DNA of 64,000 nucleotides from Planctomycetaceae bacterium. GTDB lineage: Bacteria > Planctomycetota > UBA1135 > GCA-002686595. The notes below the pieces were generated by a model. It made no database searches. It saw only the letters and a list, made by a program, of their open reading frames with translations, and had not been told where the DNA came from. Position numbers and translations under genes: made by a program. The stretch is from NCBI GenBank assembly GCA_011525785.1, contig WYBT01000012.1:62001-126000 (forward strand), written 5' to 3'. Position 1 is the stretch's first letter, and each line of letters starts with the position of its first letter. Of this stretch, positions 8,886-17,159 are shown piece by piece.

Positions 8886-9983
8886 ATGAAGCAGACCTCC
8901 CTCCACGACGTGCACGCCGCCCTCGGCGCCAAGCTGATCGACTTCGGCGGCTGGCGCATGCCTGTGCAGTACGGCCCGATCCTCGACGAGGTGCAGTGCG
9001 TCCGCAGCGCAGCCGGCCTGTTCGACCTGGGGCACATGGGACGCGTCTTGATCAGCGGTCCCGACGCGGTGCGCATGCTCGACCGCGTGTGCACCAACTT
9101 CGTGGCCAAAATCCCGGTCGGGGCGATCCGCTACTCGCTGTTCTGCCGCGCCGACGGCAATCCGATCGACGACCTGCTCGTGTACCGCCAGCCCGACGCG
9201 GTGTACCTGGTGGTCAACGCCGGCAACACCGTCGAGGACCTGGCCTGGCTGCGCGAGCAGGCGCGCGGCTTCGACGTGCAGATCGACGACCAGACCGAGC
9301 GCACGGGCATGCTCGCGCTGCAGGGCCAGCGCGCCCACGCCGTGCTGCAGACGCTGGTGAGCGACCTCGACCTGTCGACCATCGGCTACTACAAGTTCGG
9401 CTTCGGCACGGTCTGCGGCCTGCGCAACACGCGCCTGAGCCGCACCGGCTACACCGGTGAGGACGGTTTCGAGATCTACCTCGACAACGCTGAGTGCGTG
9501 CGCGTGTGGAACGCGCTGCTCGAGGCCGGGCGCGAGGCCGGGGTGCGCCCGATCGGACTTGGCGCGCGCGACATCCTGCGGCTCGAAGCCGGCATGCCGC
9601 TCTACGGCCACGAGATCGACGCGACGCACAACCCGATCGAGGCGGGCCTGGACTTCGGCGTGTCCTTCAAGGACGAGAAGGGCGACTGGATCGGGCGCGC
9701 CGCGCTGGCCGCGGTCAAGGCCGCTCCGCGCCAGCGCCTGGTCGGAATCACCAGCGAAGGCCCGCGCGTGCCGCGCCAGGGACACAAGCTGTTCGCGGGC
9801 GAGCGCGAGGTGGGCTACGTGTGCTCCGGCGCGCCCTCGCCGACGCTCTCGACGAACATCGCCAGCGCCTACGTCGCGCTCGGCCTGGAGCGGCCGGGCA
9901 CGCAGCTCGAGCTCGACTTCAAGGGCAAGCGCCAAGCCTGCGTCGTGCGCGAACTGCCGTTCTTCTCGCGCACCCGCAAGTGA
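8886..9983 (+). CDS. gcvT: Glycine cleavage system T protein (aminomethyltransferase)
   Basis: A 365-residue aminomethyltransferase. It takes the aminomethyl group from the lipoyl arm of GcvH and transfers the methylene to tetrahydrofolate, releasing ammonia. It matches the family over its whole length, with the N-terminal KQTSLHDVHAALGAKLIDFGGWRMPVQY, the Y-L-V-V-N-A-G-N segment, the SRTGYTGEDGFEIY motif, and the C-terminal barrel PRQRLVGITSEGPRVPRQG. The length is normal for GcvT. It is followed after 73 nt by gcvH and then by a lipoate-pathway enzyme. The P-protein and L-protein genes are not in the window. Cytoplasmic. Confidence 0.97.
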   Translation: MKQTSLHDVHAALGAKLIDFGGWRMPVQYGPILDEVQCVRSAAGLFDLGHMGRVLISGPDAVRMLDRVCTNFVAKIPVGAIRYSLFCRADGNPIDDLLVYRQPDAVYLVVNAGNTVEDLAWLREQARGFDVQIDDQTERTGMLALQGQRAHAVLQTLVSDLDLSTIGYYKFGFGTVCGLRNTRLSRTGYTGEDGFEIYLDNAECVRVWNALLEAGREAGVRPIGLGARDILRLEAGMPLYGHEIDATHNPIEAGLDFGVSFKDEKGDWIGRAALAAVKAAPRQRLVGITSEGPRVPRQGHKLFAGEREVGYVCSGAPSPTLSTNIASAYVALGLERPGTQLELDFKGKRQACVVRELPFFSRTRK

Positions 9984-10056
9984 ATCGCCGCTGCAAGCGT
10001 TCCGCGCTCGCACCGGACATCCCTCCACCTCCACCCCAGATCGCCTCTCCCTCCCC

Positions 10057-10455
10057 ATGCGCCCCAACGACCGCCGCTACACGCAGACACACGAGTGGGT
10101 CAAGCCCGACGGCGAGACCATGCTGATCGGCATCACCGACTTCGCCGTGCGCGAGCTCTCCAACGGCAACGAAGACGACCTGGTGTACTGCGACCTGCCC
10201 GAGCCGGGCCGCACGCTGAACGCGGGCGAGACCTTCGGCGAGATCGAGTCGGTCAAGGCCGTGAGCGATCTGAACGCGCCCGTGGCCGGCGAAGTCATCG
10301 AGAGCAACGTCAACATCGAGGAGCACCTCGAAGTGCTGGCGAAGGACCCCTGGAACGCCGGCTGGATGATCCGCCTGCGCCCCGAGCGCAAGAGCCTCGA
10401 CGGACTGATGACGGCCGAGGAGTACGAGAAGTTCGTCGCGGCGGGCGGCCACTGA
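10057..10455 (+). CDS. gcvH: Glycine cleavage system H protein
   Basis: A 132-residue lipoyl carrier that shuttles the aminomethyl intermediate between the P, T and L proteins. The lipoylated lysine is K67 in GEIESVKAVSDLNAP, and the second half-hairpin (PVAGEVIESN) and C-terminal helix (AEEYEKFV) are present. Unusually, residues 35-41 read SNGNEDDLVY where most homologues have a LGDIVFV-type strand. That is a small local divergence in an otherwise normal GcvH. The start was set at the ATG before RPNDRRYTQTHEW, the family's usual N-terminus. It is likely co-transcribed with gcvT. Confidence 0.96.
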   Translation: MRPNDRRYTQTHEWVKPDGETMLIGITDFAVRELSNGNEDDLVYCDLPEPGRTLNAGETFGEIESVKAVSDLNAPVAGEVIESNVNIEEHLEVLAKDPWNAGWMIRLRPERKSLDGLMTAEEYEKFVAAGGH

Positions 10456-10509
10456 GCGCACGGCGCGAATCCGCTTCGACCGATCCCATTCGGCCGCTCC
10501 CATTCCATG

Positions 10510-10531
10510 GTGCGCACGCGAGCGTGCGCAC
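10510..10531. repeat. Perfect palindromic hairpin between gcvH and lipM-like gene
   Basis: Two perfect 10-nt arms (10510-10519 and 10522-10531) flank a 2-nt centre. It lies 54 nt after the gcvH stop and 40 nt before the next start. It could be a transcript-processing or attenuating hairpin; there is no T-run. Confidence 0.5.
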
Positions 10532-10570
10532 TCGGGGGCGCGGCGCGCGGAGAACCAGGGCGGCGGCTCG

Positions 10571-11299
10571 ATGGACGACTGGCGGCTGATCACGACCTGG
10601 GACGCGCCGCCGGCGTGGAACATGGCGCTCGATCAAGCGCTGCTCGAGTCCCCCGGAGCGCCGCCGACGCTGCGGCTGTACACCTGGCGCCCGGCGGCGC
10701 TATCGCTGGGCTACTTCCAACGCTTCGACGACGTGCCCGCCGCGCAGCGCGCCGCCTGCGTGGTGCGGCGCATCACCGGCGGCGGCGCGATCCACCACCA
10801 GCGCGAGCTGACCTTTTCGATCTGCGTCGACCTCGAACACCCGCTCTACGCGGGGACCGTCGGCCAGTCGTACGCGCGCGTCCACGCCAGCCTGGCCCGC
10901 GCGCTGGCCGAGTTCGGCGTCGAAGCGCAGCCGCGCGGCGAGGCGCAGCTCAGCAGCGATCAGGCCGGCACGGGGATGTGCTTCCACGACTCGAGCGCGC
11001 TCGATTTGGTGTGGCGCGGGCGCAAGGGAGTCGGTTCCGCGCAGCGCCGCAAGGGCGGGCGCGTGCTGCACCACGGCTCGATCAAGCTCGACACCACGCC
11101 GCTCGAGGGCGCGATCGCGAGCGTCGCCGACGTGCGCGCAGGTGTCGCGCCCCACGAGTTCGCCCAGGTCTGGCTGCGCGCCTGGGGGCCGGAACTCGGC
11201 GCCAACTTCCGGGCGGGCGCGCCCGATTCGAGCGAGCGCGCCCTCGCCAAGGAGCTGGTCAAGCGCTTCGAGGACCCGGGCTTCACGCGTCGACGTTGA
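10571..11299 (+). CDS. lipM: LipM-like octanoyltransferase / lipoate-protein ligase family
   Basis: A 242-residue member of the BPL/LplA/LipB fold. Visible motifs are RRITGGGAIHH (residues 66-76), the GRKGVGSAQRR lysine motif (K152), and HHGSIKLD. A cysteine at residue 137 in GMCFHDSS sits where LipM-type octanoyl-[GcvH]:protein transferases carry their catalytic cysteine (A-C-F-x-x-P-S). This favours transfer of octanoate from acyl carrier protein rather than ATP-dependent lipoate ligation. The position directly after gcvTH fits a role in lipoylating GcvH. The symbol is therefore a best guess between lipM and lplA. Cytoplasmic; no signal peptide. Confidence 0.75.
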   Translation: MDDWRLITTWDAPPAWNMALDQALLESPGAPPTLRLYTWRPAALSLGYFQRFDDVPAAQRAACVVRRITGGGAIHHQRELTFSICVDLEHPLYAGTVGQSYARVHASLARALAEFGVEAQPRGEAQLSSDQAGTGMCFHDSSALDLVWRGRKGVGSAQRRKGGRVLHHGSIKLDTTPLEGAIASVADVRAGVAPHEFAQVWLRAWGPELGANFRAGAPDSSERALAKELVKRFEDPGFTRRR

Positions 11300-11303
11300 G
11301 CGC

Positions 11304-12884
11304 GTGAGCCTCCATACTCGCGGCGTGCGCTCTTCCATCGGACCGTCAAGCGCTGTTGGCGCCGCGCTCGTCCTCGCCAGCCTTTGCTGCGCAGCGTTGT
11401 GGAGCTGCTCGCCGCAGGCGCCGCGCCGGCCGAACGTGCTGCTGGTGACGATCGACACGCTGCGCGCTGACCGGCTGTCGTGCTACGGGTACGCGCGCGC
11501 GACGACGCCGAACCTCGATGGACTCGCACGCGAAGGCCTGCGCTACACGCACGCGCAGGCGCCGCGCGCCAAGACCACGCCTTCGATCGCGAGCGTGATG
11601 AGCGGCCTGTATCCGCACGAGCACGGCGTGCGCGACCTGGCGCTGCCGCTCTCGATGAGCGTTCCGACTTTGGCCGAGGCGCTCTCGCGCGCGGGCTACG
11701 CCACGGGCGCGATCGTGGGCAACTGGGTGCTCACGGACGCGCGCTCCGGCCTAGCTCGCGGCTTCGAACTGTGGTGCGAGGCCCTGCCTGACGTGAACGC
11801 CGTCCCGCCCGATGGCGCGCCCGAACGCAAGGCCGCGAGCCTCACCGATGGCGCGCTCGCGGCGCTGGGCCTCGGTGACGCGCCGCGCGACGGCGCGGGG
11901 CCTGCGCGCGGCGCACTGGGGCGCGACGACCGACCGTGGATGCTGTGGCTGCACTACATGGACCCGCACGGCGCGTACGACGCGCCCGACGAGCACCGCG
12001 TGTTCTCGAGTGGCGCGCCCGATCCGATTCCGCTCGAGGACCCCACGCCGCACCCGCTGCACCGCCATCGCGTCGCCAGCTACAACGCGCCGCCGCAGAC
12101 GCGCCTCGAAGATGGACGCATCGACGCCAACGCGGTGCGCGACCGCTACGACGCCGAGGTGCGCTACGTCGACGCGCAGTTGGGACGCCTGTTCGATGCG
12201 CTGCGCGCCAGCGGCGAGCTCGAGCACACGCTGGTGATCGTGACCAGCGACCACGGCGAGAGCCTGGGCGAGCACCGCTACTGGTTCGAGCACGGCGTCT
12301 ACGCGTATGAGGCGACCTGCCGCATTCCGCTCATCGTGCGCCCGCCCGGCGGCTGCGCGGCGCAGTCGCGCGCGGTGGACGTCTCGCTCGTCGATCTCGC
12401 GCCGTCGCTCTTGCGCTGGCTCGAGCTGGCGCCGCTCTCGCCCGCGAACGAGTTGCACTCCAGCCCGGGGGCGTGGCTGTTCGATCCCGCGGCGCGCACC
12501 GAGGGAGTCCTGCGGCCGGTCTACAGCGAGAAGGTCGAGGGCGCGGAGCTCGCAGGCGCCGTGCAGATCAAGGCCGTGCGCGTCGGCGACTGGAAGTTGA
12601 TCCAGCGCTACGCAGCGCGGCGCGCGGCAGACGGCGGCGCGGGCGCGATCACGCTGCTCAGCGAGGAGCTGTACGAGCTCGCGAGCGACCCCGCTGAGGA
12701 GCGCAACCTGATCGACGCGCCGCCGGCGCAGGCGCCGCTCGCGAGCCTGCGTCGCGCGCTGGCGCGCTTCGTCGAAGCGGACACGAGCCTGGCGGGCCTG
12801 GGCGAGTTGCTGCGCCGCCAGCGCGAAGGCCTCGAGCAGCGCGAGCCCGACGCAGCGCGCATCCTGCGCGCGCTCGGCTACTGA
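11304..12884 (+). CDS. Sulfatase-fold hydrolase without formylglycine cysteine
   Basis: A protein of about 526 residues of the alkaline phosphatase/sulfatase superfamily. It has an N-terminal export signal (ALVLASLCCAALWSC, perhaps a lipoprotein), then the metal-binding start NVLLVTIDTLRADRL (D51) and ATTPNLDGLAREG. The second metal site is TSDHGESLGEH, with DWKLIQRY near the C-terminus. At the active-site position, where sulfatases have C/S-x-P-S-R, this protein reads T91-T-P-S-I. The formylglycine residue is thus missing and a threonine is available as nucleophile, as in phospho-transferring relatives. True substrate unknown. GTG start at 11304 (5 nt after the previous stop); a GTG at 11325 is an alternative. 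Confidence 0.8.
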   Translation: MSLHTRGVRSSIGPSSAVGAALVLASLCCAALWSCSPQAPRRPNVLLVTIDTLRADRLSCYGYARATTPNLDGLAREGLRYTHAQAPRAKTTPSIASVMSGLYPHEHGVRDLALPLSMSVPTLAEALSRAGYATGAIVGNWVLTDARSGLARGFELWCEALPDVNAVPPDGAPERKAASLTDGALAALGLGDAPRDGAGPARGALGRDDRPWMLWLHYMDPHGAYDAPDEHRVFSSGAPDPIPLEDPTPHPLHRHRVASYNAPPQTRLEDGRIDANAVRDRYDAEVRYVDAQLGRLFDALRASGELEHTLVIVTSDHGESLGEHRYWFEHGVYAYEATCRIPLIVRPPGGCAAQSRAVDVSLVDLAPSLLRWLELAPLSPANELHSSPGAWLFDPAARTEGVLRPVYSEKVEGAELAGAVQIKAVRVGDWKLIQRYAARRAADGGAGAITLLSEELYELASDPAEERNLIDAPPAQAPLASLRRALARFVEADTSLAGLGELLRRQREGLEQREPDAARILRALGY

Positions 12885-12973
12885 GGCGCGCTCGGCGCGT
12901 GCTTGCGAGAACGGGCGCGCGACAACAGTCGCCGGACCACTCGCTCGCGCGCCCACCACCTCACATCGGGAGG

Positions 12974-13047
12974 TGGTTACCCCACCTGGATTCGAACCAG
13001 GAATGAGAGAACCAGAATCTCTAGTGTTACCGTTACACCATGGGGTA
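12974..13047 (-). tRNA. tRNA-Gln (anticodon CTG)
   Basis: A complete cloverleaf on the minus strand. The 7-bp acceptor stem pairs TACCCCA with TGGGGTA, the anticodon loop is TTCTGGT giving CTG, and the T-arm contains GGTTCGAATCC. Discriminator A is followed by an encoded CCA. Confidence 0.95.
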
Positions 13048-13187
13048 GCGCTGCGCAGCCGCGGAGCGTCGCTCGCGTGAGCAACCTGCGCTCGGCCCGA
13101 ACTCGGACAAGCTGAGGGATCAGCCCGCCGCGTCCGTCTTTCCGTCACCACCCTGAAGCGCAGCGTCCAAACGCTGCACGCGAGGGG

Positions 13188-13258
13188 TTACCCCGCCTGG
13201 ATTCGAACCAGGAACGAAAGGACCAAAACCTTTTGTGTTGCCGTTACACCACGGGGTA
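13188..13258 (-). tRNA. tRNA-Gln (anticodon TTG)
   Basis: A second glutamine tRNA on the minus strand. Acceptor TACCCCG pairs with CGGGGTA, the anticodon loop is TTTTGGT (anticodon TTG), and the T-arm is the same as in the first copy. The discriminator A is followed by CCC, so CCA is not encoded and must be added. It lies 140 nt from the CTG copy, probably in one transcript. The rest of 13048-13417 shows no gene. Confidence 0.94.
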
Positions 13259-13417
13259 GTGAGGGGCGGAGATTGAACCAGCGCCGCGGCCCCGCGTCAA
13301 CTTCGAACCTCGCCGGCCAGCGCGACATAACTGCGTACCGCGGCGCGGCTCGCTGAACTGCGAGCGGCCGCTGCGAAGGAACTGCGAGCGCTCGCTACGA
13401 GTGCGCGTGAGCGCTGA

Positions 13418-14692
13418 CTACGACGACGCCGGGCTGCGCTGATCGAGGCTGCGGCGGAGCAAGTCGAGCGCCGTGTGCGCCGCGAAGCGCCGGATCGATG
13501 TGCGGTCCACCTGCGGGTAGCGCAGCGTGTGGGTCTCGCTCCGCCCGCCGACGTCGAGTGCGAAACACACCAGCCCCACGGGCTTGTCGGCGCTGCCCCC
13601 GTCCGGACCGGCGATGCCCGTCACGGCGAGCGCCACGTCCGCGCGCGCGCGCTCGCGCGCCCCGCGCGCCATCGCCGCCGCTACTTCCTCGCTGACCGCG
13701 CCGTGGCGTTCGATGAGCTCGCGCGGAACGCCGAGCAGTTCGACCTTGGCGTCGTTCGAGTAGCTCACCCAGGCCGCGCGGAGCACCGCGCTGATGCCGG
13801 GCATCTCGGTGAGCAGTTCGCTGACCAGCCCGCCGGTGCAGGACTCCGCCAAGGCCAGCGTCCTGCCGCGTTCGCGGAACAGGCGGCCCACCGCGAACGC
13901 CGGGCGCGACTCGTCCTCGGAGTAGATGTGCGGCGCAAAGCGCTCGCGAAAGGCCGCCGCGCGCTCGGCGATCAAAGCCTGCGCACGATCTGCGCTGTGA
14001 GACTCCGCGCGCAACGTGACCTTGAGGATGCCGGTGTGAGCCGTGACGCCCATCAGAGGTTGCGCGCCGCGCGCCATCCACTCGCCGGCGCGGTCGGCGA
14101 AGGCGCTCTCGGCGAGGCCGATCAAGTAGAAGTTGTGCTGGCGAATCGCGGCCTCGACGCCGCAGGTCGCGCGCAGCCACGGCAGCAGCTCGCGCTCGAG
14201 CATCTCGCGCATTTCGCGCGGCGGTCCGGGCAGGGCCGCGAGCATCCCGCCGTCGATCCACAGGCGGAAGCCGCGCGCCGTGCCGCAGCTGTTGGGCATG
14301 ATCTGGGCGCCGACCGGGAAGTCCGCCTGGCGCAGGTTCGACTCGGGCATGCTGCGCCCGCGCTGCGCGAACGACTCGCGCAGCCAGCTCTCGGTCGCCG
14401 CGTCGCGCTCGAGCCCGACGCCCGCCGCCTTGGCCGCGGCGTCGCGGGTCACGTCGTCGAGCGTGGGTCCCAGACCGCCCGTCGCGACCACGATCTGGTA
14501 CTCGCGCGCGAGCTCGTAGAAGCAGCGCTCGAGCAGAGCGGGATCGTCGCCCACCACCGCGAAGCGCTCGACGCGGATGCCCAGCTCGGCGAGGCGCTGC
14601 GCGATGTAGCCCGAGTTCGAATCGGGGTAGTCGCCGCGCAGCAGCTCGTCCCCGATCGCGATGCAGGCCGCCTTGCGCACTTCACCGATCAC
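13418..14692 (-). CDS. cinA: CinA-family nicotinamide-nucleotide amidase/pyrophosphatase
   Basis: A 424-residue two-domain CinA protein. The N-terminal MoCF/COG1058 domain starts at ACIAIGDELLRGDYPDSNSG and includes VATGGLGPTLDDVTRDA. The C-terminal PncC-type amidase domain includes LALAESCTGGLVSELLTE, VSYSNDAKVELLGV and ALAVTGIAGPDGGS. Such proteins recycle pyridine nucleotides by deamidating NMN or hydrolysing ADP-ribose. The length is the family norm. The GTG start is set by a 4-nt GTGA overlap with the stop of tatC, which indicates coupled translation. Confidence 0.94.
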   Translation of the reverse strand: MIGEVRKAACIAIGDELLRGDYPDSNSGYIAQRLAELGIRVERFAVVGDDPALLERCFYELAREYQIVVATGGLGPTLDDVTRDAAAKAAGVGLERDAATESWLRESFAQRGRSMPESNLRQADFPVGAQIMPNSCGTARGFRLWIDGGMLAALPGPPREMREMLERELLPWLRATCGVEAAIRQHNFYLIGLAESAFADRAGEWMARGAQPLMGVTAHTGILKVTLRAESHSADRAQALIAERAAAFRERFAPHIYSEDESRPAFAVGRLFRERGRTLALAESCTGGLVSELLTEMPGISAVLRAAWVSYSNDAKVELLGVPRELIERHGAVSEEVAAAMARGARERARADVALAVTGIAGPDGGSADKPVGLVCFALDVGGRSETHTLRYPQVDRTSIRRFAAHTALDLLRRSLDQRSPASS

Positions 14693-15591
14693 CGCGGCGG
14701 ACTCCCGCGCTCGGGCGCAGACTTGATCCAACGGATCGAGAGCATTCCGACGCCGTAGAGCAAGATCGCCGGCAGCGCGACGAAGGTCTGCGTGTACGGG
14801 TCGGGCGGAGTGATGATCCCTCCCACCACGAAGGCGACCACGATGAAGTAGGGCCAGAAGCGCTTGAACTGGCTGTAGGTCACCAGGTCCAGCCGCGCCA
14901 GCGCGTTCATCACCAGCGGCAACTGGAACACCAGTCCGAGCGCCAGCGTGATGGTCGAGAGCACGCCCAGGTACTCGCCCAGCCCGCCGATGTAGTTGAC
15001 CTCTTCGGGGGGATAGGCCGTGGCCATGAAGTAGAACCCCACCGGGCACAAGAGGAAGTAGCCGAAGGCCACGCCGCCCAGGAACAGCAGCAAACTCAGC
15101 GGGAAGTACCGGAGCACCGCGCGGCGCTCGTTCGCGTAGAGCCCGGCGGCGATGAACTGCCACATCTGCCAGAGCAGGACGGGCGCCGCCAGGGCGATCG
15201 CGCCGTACATGGAGATCTTCATCGCCGCGAACATGCCGTCGGCGGGTCCGATCATGCTGAAGCGGCGCGAGACGGTCAGCTCAGCGTGCAGAGTGCGGTC
15301 CGCTGGGTCCTCGCTGCGGAAGTACTTGGTGCGCGGCACGCTCGGGTCGGCCGCGCGCTCCTCGGCGAGGCGCGCCTCGTACTTCGTGCGCTGCTCGTCA
15401 TCGATGGTCTCGAGCGCCCGGTCCATGGGCCAGGTGAGCACGCGCGTCAACTGCGGGTAGTAAGTCCACGTCGCGAACATCGCCACGACGATGGCCAGCG
15501 CGCCGCGGATGAGACGGCGACGCAGCTCGGCGAGGTGCTCGCCCAGCGTCATGCGCGTCTGGGCGAACGGATCGTCGTCGTCTTCCGTCAT
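14689..15591 (-). CDS. tatC: Sec-independent protein translocase TatC
   Basis: A 300-residue inner-membrane core of the twin-arginine translocase, which binds the RR signal peptide of folded exported proteins. The cytoplasmic N-terminus carries the conserved LGEHLAELRRRL. Six hydrophobic segments follow, with the conserved LWQMWQFIAAGLYANERR after the second. The first periplasmic loop (about 50-120) is some 40 residues longer than in E. coli and is strongly charged. No tatA or tatB lies nearby. It overlaps cinA by 4 nt. The start is the only ATG before the conserved helix that keeps the acidic leader MTEDDDDPF. Confidence 0.95.
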   Translation of the reverse strand: MTEDDDDPFAQTRMTLGEHLAELRRRLIRGALAIVVAMFATWTYYPQLTRVLTWPMDRALETIDDEQRTKYEARLAEERAADPSVPRTKYFRSEDPADRTLHAELTVSRRFSMIGPADGMFAAMKISMYGAIALAAPVLLWQMWQFIAAGLYANERRAVLRYFPLSLLLFLGGVAFGYFLLCPVGFYFMATAYPPEEVNYIGGLGEYLGVLSTITLALGLVFQLPLVMNALARLDLVTYSQFKRFWPYFIVVAFVVGGIITPPDPYTQTFVALPAILLYGVGMLSIRWIKSAPERGSPPR

Positions 15592-15911
15592 GGCGGCGCG
15601 AAACTCTAGCCGCTGAATCTCAGCCGAACAGCAGCGAGGACGCGATAGCTCGCGGGCTCGCCAACACTCGCTGTGAGGGCCTTCGCGCGCAATCCATCAG
15701 GCCACCGACAACGAACTGCGCTTCGCGCGCGCAGCGTCGGACCGAGGCTGCCTGCTCGCAGCAATTCACGTTGAAGTCCGCGAGCACGCGCCAGCACCGT
15801 AGGCGCTTCACGGCGGCTTGAAAACAGCACGGGCGGCCCCAGCTCGCGCTGGAACCGCCCGCGTGGATGCCTGGCGCTCGATTCAGGGCCGTTCGGGCCC
15901 CGCCCGGGCGA
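15592..15911. other. Intergenic region without a gene
   Basis: About 320 nt between tatC and the BRCT-like gene. Short open frames here have no recognisable protein features. It contains a terminator-like hairpin (15821-15860) and the promoter region for tatC-cinA. Confidence 0.6.
15821..15860 (-). terminator. Intrinsic terminator after BRCT-like gene
   Basis: On the minus strand a G/C hairpin is formed by arms 15831-15836 and 15855-15860, with an inner stem CCAGC/GCTGG. It is followed by a short T-run (aaaa at 15821-15824 on the plus strand). It lies about 50 nt after the stop of the minus-strand gene at 15912. Confidence 0.65.
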
Positions 15912-17159
15912 CTAGAACTTGAAGTACTCGCGCAACTGCTTGATCGAGACGATCTGCACGCCGTTGGCGACCGCGTCCTTGTAGACGGCCAGTTCGCTGG
16001 GCTGCAGCGGGGTCTCGAGCGGGTTGCCTTCCGCGTCGACGTACATCTCGGCGCCGACGATCAAGTAGTCGGTGTTGTAGTCGAGCTTGTCGTGCACGCG
16101 GATGTTCATGTTGGCGAGCAGGATCTTCAGCTCGGCCTCGTTGAACTGGCCCGAGAAGCGCCCGCACAGCACCGCGTCGCGCTCGCCGGTCGGGTCGAAC
16201 AGCGGGTTGAACACCACGTCGCCGGCCACCACCGGATCGAAGCGGTCGACGATGTCGTAGAAGCGCACTTCGGCGCGCTCGGGCTTGACCTCGAGCACTT
16301 CGGCGTAGGCCTTGAGCTTGGTCGAGGCCAGCGAACCGGACACGACGCTGAAGCGCATGCCGCGCGCCAGCCGCTGGTGGGCGCCGATGTCGATGTAGCC
16401 CAGCGACAGGTCGCTCGAGACCGACACGACGCGCGCGTCCGGCAGTTCCGGCTGGCTCAGGAACTTGAGCTTCGCCATGGCCGCGTTGGTGCGCGTCTCG
16501 AACGAAGCGCGGTCGGACTCGTACTGGCGGCGGGCGGCCTCGGCTTGGTTGCGCGCTTCGCGCAGTTGGGCGTCGAGTTCGTTGCGCTGCTGGTTCAGCG
16601 AGGCGATGCGCGCCTCGAGTTCGGTCTGACGCTGCGCCGCGTTGTTGGCGTCGTCGGACAGCTGGCGCTGGAGATTGGCCAGCTCGGTGTCCTTCTCCGA
16701 CAGCGCGCTGCGCAGGCTGGCCTCGATCGAGCTCTTCTCGCTCTGCAGCGCGCTGTTGGCGTCGCGCAGAGTGCCGATCTCACGCCCGCGGGCGAGGAAC
16801 GCATCGCGCGCCTTGGGAAGCGCGTCGGCCACGGTCACGACATCGGGCCCCATGTCGGGGAACGCTTGACGGAATTCATCCAGGCCCGCCTGCATCGTGC
16901 TGAGCTGGGTGCGCGGCACGGCGGCGGCCGGATCGAACCAGCCCACTTGCTTCGAGATGGCGAGCAGTTGATCGAGGCTCTGTTGGTCGCGCTCGTTGGA
17001 TTCGGCGGCCGCCTTGCGCAGCGACTCCGCCTCGGCGCGAGCCTTCTGCTCGGCCTCGTAGCCCATGTATCCGAAGCCGCAGGCGACGAAGAACAGGACC
17101 AGGAACACAACCAGCCAGGTGACGCTGACGCGCGCAGCTCCGCGCTGAGAACGCTTCAT
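15912..17159 (-). CDS. Membrane-anchored coiled-coil protein with C-terminal BRCT-like domain
   Basis: A 415-residue protein. One transmembrane helix lies near the N-terminus (about 11-33, VSVTWLVVFLVLFFVACGFG) after a basic start. A long coiled coil at about 125-235 is rich in A, E, Q and R. A small beta domain follows at about 242-325. The last 85 residues (329-413) match the BRCT pattern: AVLCGRFSGQF, a helix with LLANMNIRV, the strand TDYLIVGAE, then a helix ending ANGVQIVSIKQLREYF. BRCT domains usually bind phosphopeptides or DNA in repair proteins; their presence on a membrane coiled-coil protein is unusual. Start chosen at the ATG before KRSQRG, with AAGGA upstream. Function unknown. 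Confidence 0.75.
   Translation of the reverse strand: MKRSQRGAARVSVTWLVVFLVLFFVACGFGYMGYEAEQKARAEAESLRKAAAESNERDQQSLDQLLAISKQVGWFDPAAAVPRTQLSTMQAGLDEFRQAFPDMGPDVVTVADALPKARDAFLARGREIGTLRDANSALQSEKSSIEASLRSALSEKDTELANLQRQLSDDANNAAQRQTELEARIASLNQQRNELDAQLREARNQAEAARRQYESDRASFETRTNAAMAKLKFLSQPELPDARVVSVSSDLSLGYIDIGAHQRLARGMRFSVVSGSLASTKLKAYAEVLEVKPERAEVRFYDIVDRFDPVVAGDVVFNPLFDPTGERDAVLCGRFSGQFNEAELKILLANMNIRVHDKLDYNTDYLIVGAEMYVDAEGNPLETPLQPSELAVYKDAVANGVQIVSIKQLREYFKF

Noticed and set aside
10057..10455. Long upstream extension of the gcvH frame from 9457
   Set aside because: The extension is the shifted frame of gcvT; family N-terminus and length fit the ATG at 10057.
11751..13151. 466-codon minus-strand frame opposite the sulfatase-fold gene and across a tRNA
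   Set aside because: The translation is arginine/alanine-rich without motifs and runs through the tRNA-Gln gene; the plus strand encodes a clear enzyme.
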